From: Eumeta japonica
Taxonomy: Eukaryota; Arthropoda; Insecta; Lepidoptera; Psychidae
Length of the DNA: 64,000 nt
Assembly: GCA_005406025.1 (NCBI GenBank)
Contig: BGZK01000756.1
Location: forward strand, 229,470-293,469
Direction of reading: 5' to 3'
The notes under the pieces were generated by a model, which worked only from the letters and a program-made list of their open reading frames with translations, was not told where the DNA came from and made no database searches. How positions within the stretch are numbered: the first letter of the stretch is position 1; each line of letters starts with the position of its first letter. A program made the translations under genes and the position numbers. This document shows positions 48,461-59,540 of the stretch, piece by piece.

Positions 48461-48775
48461 GTACCTTTTCATACTCCATGTCCAGTCCAGATTCAGCTCG
48501 TCCGTAACTTTATTAAGTGGCCATCTCGTTTTTGAGACCGTCAAAATCTATACCCCATTCGTTATAGATGTCTTATTTGATTTTGGGAAGTTTCCTGGTG
48601 TAAGTCCAAAGTCAAAACCAGCGAAATTAAAATGGGATCACCATGGAACTATACAACCGAATGCAAAAGAATTTATTCAAATCGGTCCATAAATGAAGAA
48701 GCACACAACACACACATACACACACACACACACACACACATTTATATATATATGTATATATATATATAATATAAG
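48461..48775 (+). mobile_element. Transposon tail ending in a CA/TA microsatellite
   Basis: Contains AATTAAAATGGGATCACC and AAAGAATTTATTCAAATCGG, phrases I know from the 3' parts of lepidopteran transposons, and ends in (CA)n followed by (TA)n at 48718-48773. It is contiguous with the 118-bp array, which may be an internal minisatellite of the same element. The open frame over it is not protein-like. Confidence 0.45.
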
Positions 48776-49096
48776 GAGGAGGTTCTTAATTCATTGTAAT
48801 ATATTACGACGACTTTAAAACGTGTTTCTTCTTTTGAATCGGTTTAAAAATATTCTAAATATCGATAATGTTATGTATCTATCATTCTAATTTTTATGCT
48901 ATAGCAATGAATAAAAAATATTTCTTTTAGAATTAATCTCCATTACAATAAAATAAAATGCTAAAAATTGCAAATTGTGGATAAATATTTTCTTTGATTT
49001 ATCGTGTCAAAATCAAAGAAAATATTTTTTTCACATTCAGTCAGTCGACTATGACCCATTGTGTTTCGAAGACTATAAATGTTCAAAAAATTCGTA
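48776..49096. other. Non-coding stretch, nothing recognised
   Basis: AT-rich, no supported feature. Confidence 0.5.
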
Positions 49097-51566
49097 AATA
49101 ATCATTTATAGTTTGTGCAGAGCGATACAGTTAATAGATAAAAATATTTCCTTTATATTCTTTTATTTTCATATAGAAATCAGTCAAATACTCAGAATGA
49201 TAAGCGTCAGAACAACACATACAGGAGTCACGTGCGAACGTATCGATTGTTTGAGCCGAAGTAAGGGTTTTGAAACATTTATTACCATCTCTATGCTATA
49301 AACATTAAGACGTTGTTCCCTTGGCATCAAATAAAGACCGCATATTGTAATTCGTTATTTTATATTATTTATGTAATTGTGTAGGACAAATTAATATTAA
49401 GGAAATTTGCTGCCCTCGATAAGGAATTTTTCTTTTTCTTCGTGTAAAAGTAATTACATCTTTCAACTTGAGTTTCGAAATTATCAATATTTTAATGCTT
49501 TCATTTGTAATTTGTATTAAAATCTAGGGCTCCTATTTTTCAACCTTCTAATATAAGTTTATATTTTTCATAAATTACTTGAAAAATCGATTTTTTTGGA
49601 TCGGCTACTCATTAAAGTGTGTAGTCGCCTTAATCCTTTTTCCGGTATTATCGCTCTTCCTTTAACATTCAAACTCTTTCCTGCTCGCTCTTTCACTCTT
49701 ACTTTTCTTCCCTCTCGTTTCATCACTTCATGTCTCCCTGTTTCTCTTTCCTCTTTTCCCCTCAATTTGTATCTATCTTTGACATCCCTCTCTAAGCAAA
49801 GTCATCAAACAAACATGGGAAATTAAACTAAATGTAAAACAAAGACGTTTGAATTGTCTAGTTTTAAAAAGATGTACTGAAAAACAAAGAGTAACTTACA
49901 TTTTATACGATTATGAGTTACTAGCTTTGGCCCGCGGCTCCGCCCGCGTAGGCTTAAAATGTATTCTTTCATCTTGTTCATATGGAAATTTTTTTATAGG
50001 GCCAATTTATACATATTGATGATATAACCACAACCCCTATATATTTGTAGCTATTTCATTTACATGGCTGATATTTTTAAAGAAATATAAAGCGACGACT
50101 TAAAATTGTTGGAAGATAAACATAATCCATACCCACTGACATTTTATACATTTCAGTTTACATATAACATCACAATTAATTAAAATAAAATCAGTCCAGC
50201 TATTCCCCAGTTATGTGTCGAACAATTATATTGTGTAATTTATGTAAATTGAATTAAGTATTTTTATGATGATTTCACAAATATGTATTAATAGGTATTA
50301 TAAACGTTATAGTTTGTAAGGATATAGGTACGGAAGTATATGATGATTGATGGTAATGCAAAAGTTATAGGTGGCTACTGCAATATACTCCAGTAAACTA
50401 CGTTAAACAATTTATTTTGGTCTGTATAAACATGCAGATTTTGCAATTTATAAACGCGTGAGCAAGCCACATAGAGCTGGCCATGGGAAAAACATTGCGT
50501 GCTCAAACGTATGCCTGCTACCTTTTCTACTCACTTGACACTCATCGTTACATTTTGGATAATTGACACTATATCTTTATAAATTATAGCCTATGTGTTA
50601 TTCTGATGTGTAAGCTATACATTATTGTACAGTGTCATTAAAATCTATTCAGTAGTTTTGCGTTAAAAGCAGCAAACATCCATCCATCCATACTTACAAA
50701 CTTTCGCGTTTGTAATATTAGTATAGATAATATTATATTATATCGAATTTATTCTTAAATTACACTTTTATATTTTTGCGCGGCCTATCTATTATAGCAT
50801 AATTATTATTCTCATGAAATCAATTTAACCATTATTAAATTAAAAGGAGATATACGGACCAACGAACAGATGAACAAAAAGTAAACTGTGCTTCGACAGG
50901 GCTGAAGCTATCTTCTTACAAGATTTCACCGAAATCGACTTAGCTGCTTCTTCGCTAAAACATAACAGACAGAGATACAAACAGACAAAGTTATTTCCGC
51001 ATTTATGATATTACAGAGGATGATCAATCATAGAATTTAACTTACTTGTTAATCCAACAGTGTAGATAGCAAATTTTGTTTATTGTAATTCAGTGTAGAT
51101 AGAAAGTTTCAGATAGCAAATTTTAAATTGTTTTCCCTCTTACTGGAAGCGACATACAATCAAATGATTTTGGAAGGACATAGATCGCAAATTATGCACC
51201 TGAAAGAAATGACTACTGAAAACTTTTAATGCAATTTTAAAGATCTATCGAACGATACTCCATTAAATGGCTTGTGTAAAATAAAATATATTGCAGCCTG
51301 AAATATGGAAAACTATAGGATTTTTATGTTATCGATAACAAAATTGTATGATGGATCACTTAAGACACCTGCCTGTTGAATTTCACTACGACCGGTGGAA
51401 AATAGCACAGTTATAAGGCTGTGGCATTCGGATCGAGGGATGGACTAAACGTGACAATATTATGTATGGTTTCATTTTTTATTTTTTTTTAGGCAGCAAT
51501 CCTGAAAACATTTTTTTTGTGACATACCATGAGTTCAATGTCCTTGGATAGTTTTTTTTTAAAGTG

Positions 51567-51573
<7 letters not shown>
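49097..51573 (+). repeat. Large inverted repeat, left arm (about 2.48 kb)
   Basis: The whole arm reappears in reverse orientation at 53471-55939. Landmarks: GTTTGTGCAGAGCGATACAG (49110) pairs with CTGTGC-type sequence near 55920; the TCTTTC-rich block at 49640-49800 pairs with the GA-rich block at 55245-55410; the CTTGGATAGTTT block (51543) pairs with 53490. Stretches aligned by eye differ at roughly 3-7% of positions, with a replaced segment at about 51060-51120. Short open frames in both arms are near-identical only because of the duplication. Confidence 0.9.
49921..50727 (-). mobile_element. Non-autonomous Helitron in the left arm
   Basis: Read on the minus strand it begins TCTATACTAATATTAC (5' TC) and ends with a GC-rich hairpin (GCGGGCGGAGCCGCGG) followed by CTAG. 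The flanks are A before TC and T after CTAG, the classical Helitron insertion rule. It is 807 bp with no Rep/helicase frame. The same copy, about 93% identical in the part compared, is in the right arm. Confidence 0.75.

Positions 51574-51629
<56 letters not shown>
51569..51629. repeat. (TA)n microsatellite
   Basis: About 60 bp of uninterrupted TA at the inner edge of the left arm. This is a likely slippage and assembly-sensitive site. Confidence 0.95.
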
Positions 51630-51634
<5 letters not shown>

Positions 51635-53470
51635 TGCGAAGCTGGCGGGTGACCGCTTGACCGCTATATATATAGTGAAGTTTTGATGAATCAAAGAGGA
51701 TATTCTGAAAAACTTGTCCGATGCAGCCTAGGCCAGTAGTGTCGAAGAGAAATGCTTAAAATACCATTAATCCGACTCGATTCCATTTTGTTTCCTAGAA
51801 AATGTTACACACACAACATCCAGGTAGATTGGACATCTGTTTTTTTTTTCTAATTTCATTCAATACCAAAAACATTTTACATCAGCAGCCGAGCAGTATT
51901 TCAACCAAGTAAATTAAAACTGTGATGGACAGGCCTGCAAATCATGGCATCTAAAGAGTGATTTGTTCAATTAATGACAGTGCCAAATCAGATGACAGCA
52001 AGAAAGAAATGAGAAACCAAAATTCTTGCAGGAAGTTTTACTCGCCGAAGTGGGAAGAAAGAACAAATTACGAACGGTCATATATCACAACCCTTGCTAG
52101 TAGATAAAGTGTGACAAACGAACTTGAAATCCATAATAATTGTAGTAGATGGGCTATTTCTAATACGAAATTTGATTTCATTTTTGAAACTTTTAAAATG
52201 GGTTGTCAAATAAAAGTTACGAAATTGAAGACCCCAAAATATACCTATAACATTTTCACAAAGTGGTTTACTTATACAGAACGCAGTGGTAGGAATAATT
52301 TTTTTTCTGGGGTTTTTCGTGTCTTTTGATATAAAATGTATTGACATGATAACTTTTTTAGTCAAGTGCAATAGTTACCCAATAAAACTGTAGTAATCAA
52401 TTTAAAAATTCATATTGTTGTACAAAACACGTGGGGTGTTTGTTGTAATAAGTGCAGATATAATAAACTATTGATAAAATATTTACAATAATCGAAATCA
52501 AGCCCCCCTCCCGCGCTTTTTGTACAATAATATGAATTTTTTAATTGATTACTACAGTTGTATTTGGAATTTTTTAGTTTAATTAATTTTAAAAGCGTGT
52601 TTTTGTAGTTTTTGAAATTATAATTGATTTTTTACGTTTTAGTTTGATTTATTACATTTAATTCCTTCTTCATCGACTGTAAGTCCAAAGCTGTACTGTT
52701 CTCCACATTTTGTTCCGCAAAATAAATAAATTTAAATTTATGTCCTAACTATTTTGTTGTAAAGAAGAGTCTATTTCTGAATCATGGTTACCAATATATT
52801 ATGTATATCATAAATACTAGCATGTGCTGTAAGCATACGCAGTTCACGCTCCGTCATTGTTACTCTCATACAGAGATCCTTAAATAAATTTATGAATCCT
52901 GATGATCCTAATCAGGATAATGGAATTTTTTTATCTAATTATTGAATTGTGATCGGTCTTTGAGACTTGTGCAAAGTTTCAGGTTGATCAGACTTCTAGA
53001 AACCGATGAAAATTAAGCTTAAAGATTCCGTTACATACATAGATACATACAACCCAAGCTTATGATATAATAATAAAAAGGGGTGTTAAAAATGATTGCC
53101 ATTATGGTTTTTTCCATAATTAGTTTGTTTGTATTATGGTCTTTGGCATACAAAAACTGCATACCACCTACGACAGCTTAAGCGATTAAAATTTAGTGTC
53201 GTTTGCTTTTAGTGAAATATAATAATATATTTTTACTTTCTTATATTTTAAGTCCCTATTTTTACTTTTAAGCTTTTATATTATACTTTACGATGACCCT
53301 TGACAATATCATATGAAAATTAATCTATCTGGTACTCAAATATAAAATTGATAACTCTGGTATTGATTTTCAAGCTACAAACCTTGTAACAATGCTCATA
53401 TTATCTCATATTATAATATTCACGATCTATTTTATAAAACGAAACTTAGAAACGCCAAAATCGTTAAAAA
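51574..53470. other. Spacer of the large inverted repeat
   Basis: 1.9 kb of mostly AT-rich, non-coding DNA. At 51630-51665 is a degenerate copy of the GCGAAGC.GGCGGGTGACCGC sequence that also flanks the outer end of the right arm (55951). It also contains the nested 42-bp inverted repeat at 52386-52560. No gene recognised. Confidence 0.55.
52386..52560. repeat. Inner inverted repeat, 42-bp arms
   Basis: 52386-52427 (starts AACTGTAGTAATCAATTT) pairs with 52519-52560 with two mismatches; the loop is 91 bp. The midpoint (52473) is within about 50 bp of the midpoint of the large inverted repeat (about 52520). It may be a small MITE. Confidence 0.85.
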
Positions 53471-55939
53471 ATATTCACACTTTAAAAAAAACTATCTAAG
53501 GACATTGAACTCATGGTATGTCACAAAAAAAAATTGTTTTCAGGTTTACTGCCTAAAAAAAAATGAAACCATATTTAATATTATCACATTTAGTCCATCC
53601 CTCGATCCGAATGCCTCAGCCTTATAACTGTGCTATTTTCCACCGGTCGTAGTGAAATTCAACAGGCAGGTGTCTTAAGTCATCCATCATACAATTTTGT
53701 TATCGATAACATAAAAATCCTATAGTTTTCCATACTTCAGGCTGCAATATATTTTATTTTACACAAGCCATTTAATGGAGTATCGTTCGATAGATCTTTA
53801 AAATTGCATTAAAAGTTTTCAGTGGCCGTTTCTTTCAGGTGCATAATTTGCGATCTATCTCCTTCCAAAATCATTTGATTGTATGTCGCTTCCAGTAAGA
53901 CGGAAAACAATTTAAAATCTGCTATCTGAAAAGGATCACTGTAAGAAAGTACCTTACACTGTTGGATTAACAAGTAAGTTAAATTCTGATTGACCATCCT
54001 CTCTAATATTATAAATGCGGAAATAACTCTGTTTGTATCTATATCTGTTATGTTTTCGCGAAGAAGCAGCTAAGTCGATTTCGGTGAAATCTTGTAAGAA
54101 GATAGCTTCAGCCCTGTCGAAGCACAGTTTACTTTTTGTCCATCTGTTCGTTGGTCCGTATATCTCCTTTTAATTTAATAATGGTTAAATTGATTTCATG
54201 AGAATAATAATTATGCTATCAATATAGATAGAACAGCAGTCGCGCAAAATATTAATTAAGTGTAATTTAAGAATGATTTCGATATAATACAATATTATCT
54301 ATACTAATATTACAAACGCAAAAGTTTGTCAGTATGGATGGATGGATGTTTGCTGCTTTTTAACGCAATAACTAGTGAATAGATTTTGATGACACAGCAC
54401 AATAATGTATAGCTTACACAACAGAATAACACGTAGGCTATAATTTATAAAGATATAGTGACAATTATCCAAAATGTAACGGTGAGTGTCAAGTGAGTAG
54501 GAAAGGTAGCAGGCATACATTTGAGCACGCAATGTTTTTCCCATGGCCAGCTCTATGTGGCTCGCTCACGCCTTTCTAAATTGCAAAATCTGCATGTTTA
54601 TACAGACCAAAATAAATCGTTTAACATAGTTTATGGGAGTATATTGCAGTAGCCACCTATAACTTTTGCATTACCATCAATCATCATATACTTCCGTACC
54701 TATCTATCCTTACAAACTATAACGTTTATAATATGTATAATACATTTAAGTGAAATCATCATAAAGATACTTAGTTCCAATTTACGTACATTACACAATA
54801 TAATTGTTCGAACACTTATATAGCTGGAGAATAGCTGGACCGATTTTCATTTTAATTAATAGTGATGTTATATGTAAACTGAAATGTATAAAAAGTCAGT
54901 GGGTATGGATTATATTTATCTTCCAACAATTTTTAAGTCGTCGCTTTATATTTCTTTAAAAAATATCAGCCATGTAAATGAAATAGCTACAAATATATAG
55001 GGGTTGTGGTTATATCATCAATATGTATAAATTGGCCCTATAAAAAAATTTCCATATGAACAAGATGAAAGAATACATTTTAAGCCTACGCGGGCGGAGC
55101 CGCGGGCAAAAGCTAGTAACTCATAATCGTATAAAATGTAAGTTACTCTTTGTTTTTCAGTATATCTTTTAAAACTAGACAATTCAAACGTCTTTGTTTT
55201 ACATTTAGTTTAATTTCCCATGTTTGTTTGATAACTTTGCTTAGAGAGGGAGAGGGATGTCAAAGATAGATACAAATTGAGGGGAAAAGAGGAAAGAGAA
55301 AGAGGGAGACATGAAGTGATGAAACGAGAGGGAAGAAAAGTAAGAGTGAAAGAGCGAGCAGGAAAGAGTTTGAATGTTAAAGGAAGAGCGATAATACCGG
55401 AAAAAGGATTAAGGCGACTACATACTTTAATGAGTAGCCGATCCAAAAAATTTGATTTTCAACTAATTTATGAAAATATAAACTTATATTAGAAGGTTGA
55501 AAAATAGGAGCCTAGATTTTAATACAAATTACAAATGAAAGTATTAAAATATTGATAATTTCGAAACTCAAGTTGAAAGATATAATTACTTTTACACGAG
55601 GAAAAAGAAAAATTCCTTATCGGCAGCAAATTTCCTTAATATTAATTTGTCCTACACAATTAGATGAATAATATAAAATAACGAATTAAAATATGCGGTC
55701 TTTATTTCATGCCAAGGGACCAACGTCTTAATGTATATAGCATAGAGATGGTAATAAATGTTTCAAAACCCTTAGTTCGGCTCAAACAATCGATACGTTC
55801 GCACGTGACTTCTGTATGTGTTGTTCTGACGCTTATCATTCTGAGTACTTGACTGATTTCTATATGAATATAAAGGAATATAAAAGAAATATTTTTACCT
55901 ACTAACAGTATCGCTCTGCACAATCTATAAAGGATTATT
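53471..55939 (-). repeat. Large inverted repeat, right arm (about 2.47 kb)
   Basis: Reverse complement of the left arm, from ATATTCACACTTT at 53471 to the GATTATT at 55933-55939. It contains the Helitron on the + strand and a GA-rich open frame (55277-55492) identical in kind to the CT-rich block of the left arm. Confidence 0.9.
54298..55116 (+). mobile_element. Non-autonomous Helitron in the right arm
   Basis: Starts TCTATACTAATATTAC after an A and ends GGGCAAAAGCTAG before a T. A GC hairpin (about 55089-55104) lies about 9 nt before the CTAG end. 819 bp, no coding capacity. It sits at the same relative position as the left-arm copy, so it was in place before the arms were duplicated. Confidence 0.75.
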
Positions 55940-55946
55940 GGATATA

Positions 55947-56745
55947 TTGTGCGAAGCGGGCGGGTGACCGCTTCGCTGGGCGTAAATTACAATTTGACTT
56001 TTTTTTTAACATTCAAATGTGTCCCCGGTTTCGCTCCTATATTTATAGAATGAATTCCTACATCTTCTTTATCGTCCGATTTTTCTATCAGTATTAATCG
56101 TGGTCATGGTCCAGTTCTCGATATCGATTTTGGTTCCACTGACGGGTCCGGTCGCGGTCCTGATATCGATTCAAATACGGATCTAAATACCGAATTTGGT
56201 CCTGCCTTTGAGCATTAAAAGTAGTGTTAACAAATTACTAATTATACTGCAACGGACATCCAAATAAACATAATATTATAGAAATTTTTAAACCGTCTAT
56301 AAATGATTCCGCATCGAACGGGTATAGTCCTATACGGATACATTCAGTAACCATTTTCATTATATATAATATATAGCCTTTACCCGCCCGCTTTGCTTCG
56401 CTTTTGCTGAGCGTAGAGTAATATTTAACAATATCTGTTTTGTTTATGTTTCAAATATGCCCGAGGTTTCATTCCTGTGTGCATAAAACGAATCCCTTCA
56501 TTTTAAATATTGGCCGTTCTTGCTGTCAATTTTGGTTCCATTATTAGGTCCCATCCCGGTCCCGCTATTTCAATTGAGGTATTAATTCCAATTTCGGTCC
56601 TTCTTGGCCGTAAATGTTAATGGTAACAGATAACCATTTTTCCTGGTATTTACACATTTTTTCATAAAAGGTACTCGTGTTACGTAATATAATTGTATGT
56701 TATATGAAAACATAACCCTACCTACATGTCAAATTTGATAACAAT
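55947..56745. mobile_element. Two diverged copies of a transposon segment
   Basis: Block A begins with the hairpin GCGAAGCGG (55951-55959) pairing with 55968-55976, then CTGGGCGTAAATTACAATTT and CCCCGGTTTCGCTCC. Block B (from about 56392) repeats this as CTTCGCTTTTGCTGAGCG and CCCGAGGTTTCATTCC. The offset is about 425 bp. Both run into sequence related to the 122-bp array unit (ATGATTCCGCATCGAACGG at 56315). Class not identified. Confidence 0.5.
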
Positions 56746-59170
56746 CCGTCCCGCCGTTAGCATACGACAAACGTTCATACCGAGAAACTTTTACATTTTT
56801 TGTATTATGAATAGCCTATACCCGTCTACAAACGATTCAATGTCTGATGATTAACTCCCAATTACAATCCGTTCAACCGTTAGCGTATGACAAATGTGCT
56901 TACAAATATACTCTTATATTATTCATATTATGGGTAGCCTATAATCATCTACAATAGATTCTGCATCAAATAGAAAAACTTTCAATCACAATCTGTTTAG
57001 CCGACAGCGCATAACAAACATCCATACAAACATACTTTTACATTTGTTGTACTATGAATAACCTCTAATCATTTGCAAACGATTCCGTGTGAATAGATAA
57101 GTTCAATTACAATTCGTTCAGTCATCAACATACGACGAACGCCCATACAAACATACTTTAACATTTGTTGTACTATCAATAACCTCTAATCATTTGCAAA
57201 CGATTCCGCGTCGAATAGATAAGTTCCAATTACAATTCGTTCAGTCATCAACATACGACGAACGCCCATACAAACATACTTTTACATTTGTTGTACTATG
57301 AATAACCTCTAATCATTTGCAAACGATTCCGTGTCGAATAGATAAGTTCCAATTACAATTCGTTCAGTCATCAACATATGACGAACGCCCATACAAACAT
57401 ACTTTAACATTTTTTATACTATGAATAACCTCTAATCATTTGCAAACGATTCCGTGTGGAATAGATAAGTTCCAATTACAATTCGTTCAGTCATCAACAT
57501 ACGACGAACGCCCATACAAACATACTTTAACATTTTTATACTATGAATAACCTCTAATCATTTGCAAACGATTCCGTGTCGAATAGATAAGTTCCATTAC
57601 AATTCGTTCAGTCATCAACATATGACGAACGCCCATACAAAACATACTTTAACATTTTTATACTATGAATAACCTCTAATCATTTGCAAACGATTCCGTG
57701 TGGAATAGATAAGTTCCAATTACAATTCGTTCAGTCATCAACATATGACGAACGCCCATACAAACATACTTTAACATTTTTATACTATGAATAACCTCTA
57801 ATCATTTGCAAACGATTCCGTGTGGAATAGATAAGTTCCATTACAATTCGTTCAGTCATCAACATATGACGAACGCCCATACAAACATACTTTAACATTT
57901 TTATACTATGAATAACCTCTAATCATTTGCAAACGATTCCGTGTGGAATAGATAAGTTCCATTACAATTCGTTCAGTCATCAACATATGACGAACGCCCA
58001 TACAAACATACTTTAACATTTTTTATACTATGAATAACCTCTAATCATTTGCAAACGATTCCGTGTGGAATAGATAAGTTCCAATTACAATTCGTTCAGT
58101 CATCAACATATGACGAACGCCCATACAAACATACTTTAACATTTGTTGTACTATGAATAACCTCTAATCATTTGCAAACGATTCCGTGTGGAATAGATAA
58201 GTTCCAATTACAATTCGTTCAGTCATCAACATACGACGAACGCCCATACAAACATACTTTAACATTTTTTATACTATGAATAACCTCTAATCATTTGCAA
58301 ACGATTCCGTGTCGAATAGATAAGTTCCAATTACAATTCGTTCAGTCATCAACATATGACGAACGCCCATACAAACATACTTTAACATTTTTTATACTAT
58401 GAATAACCTCTAATCATTTGCAAACGATTCCGTGGAATAGATAAGTTCCATTACAATTCGTTCAGTCATCAACATATGACGAACGCCCATACAAACATAC
58501 TTTAACATTTTTATACTATGAATAACCTCTAATCATTTGCAAACGATTCCGTGTCGAATAGATAAGTTCCATTACAATTCGTTCAGTCATCAACATATGA
58601 CGAACGCCCATACAAACATACTTTAACATTTTTATACTATGAATAACCTCTAATCATTTGCAAACGATTCCGTGTGGAATAGATAAGTTCCATTACAATT
58701 CGTTCAGTCATCAACATATGACGAACGCCCATACAAACATACTTTAACATTTTTTATACTATGAATAACCTCTAATCATTTGCAAACGATTCCGTGTGGA
58801 ATAGATAAGTTCCAATTACAATTCGTTCAGTCATCAACATATGACGAACGCCCATACAAACATACTTTAACATTTTTTATACTATGAATAACCTCTAATC
58901 ATTTGCAAACGATTCCGTGTGGAATAGATAAGTTCCAATTACAATTCGTTCAGTCATCAACATATGACGAACGCCCATACAAACATACTTTAACATTTTT
59001 TATACTATGAATAACCTCTAATCATTTGCAAACGATTCCGTGTGGAATAGATAAGTTCCAATTACAATTCGTTCAGTCATCAACATATGACGAACGCCCA
59101 TACAAACATACTTTAACATTTGTTGTACTATGAATAACCTCTAATCATTTGCAAACGATTCCGCATCGAA
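56746..59170. repeat. Satellite-like tandem array, about 122-bp unit
   Basis: The landmark CCTCTAATCATTTGCAAACG occurs 18 times: 57062, 57183, 57306, 57429, 57551, 57673, 57795, 57916, 58038, 58161, 58284, 58407, 58526, 58647, 58769, 58892, 59015 and 59138 (period 119-123). Two to three strongly diverged units precede it (from about 56746). Inner units are nearly identical, with segregating variants (GTGTCG/GTGTGG, CATACG/CATATG, TTGTTGTA/TTTTTATA). The last unit carries CCGCATCGAA, as in the upstream transposon block. No long open frame. Confidence 0.95.
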
Positions 59171-59379
59171 TGTGGGATCATAATGCCGATACGTTAAGTA
59201 GCTATCACGTGATTGAAACACAAAAAAAAAACATTTTCTCATTATACGTAAATGAATGATCTAAAAATATTTATTCACAACGAAGCAGTCGCAAAACCCG
59301 AAGACTCTACGTGACTACCACAACAAAACAACCCATCGAAGCGTCAGTGAGTGGGTAGTAAAAGTAAATGTCACCACGA
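59171..59379. other. Junction between array and CpG-rich block
   Basis: Short unique-looking sequence with an A-run at 59222-59231. Nothing recognised. Confidence 0.4.
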
Positions 59380-59540
59380 TCGCAATAACGCGCCACCGCC
59401 GCCGCGCAGCACACGTAAGGTCAATTTCCGATACGCGGACGCCTGTTGTTTGCTGGCCCACGCCGCGTGTGGGCGGACGTCGCGCCCCGGCCGAATGTGT
59501 GCCCAACGCCGGTGGGGTGTTAACACCGCGTAAATATTGA
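59380..59540. promoter_or_regulatory. CpG island-like block, possible promoter/5' exon
   Basis: About 160 bp of GC-rich, CpG-dense DNA (CGCCACCGCCGCCGCGCAGC, then GGACGTCGCGCCCCGGCC) in an AT-rich setting. A good donor sequence ACAC/GTAAGG at 59413 would fit an untranslated first exon on the + strand. The open frames on both strands are short and of biased composition, so coding is not claimed. Confidence 0.3.

Noticed and set aside
48390..48692. 100-codon open frame
   Set aside because: It overlaps the end of the 118-bp array and a transposon tail; the sequence phrases are those of non-coding repeats.
49568..49826. Near-identical open frames at 49.6 and 55.3 kb, on both strands, as a conserved protein
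   Set aside because: Identity follows from the inverted duplication. The composition is a biased CT/GA-rich tract, and no start context or domain supports coding.
59315..59533. Open frames on both strands of the CpG block
   Set aside because: GC-rich DNA lacks stop codons by composition; the peptides are not protein-like and no start or splice evidence decides a frame.
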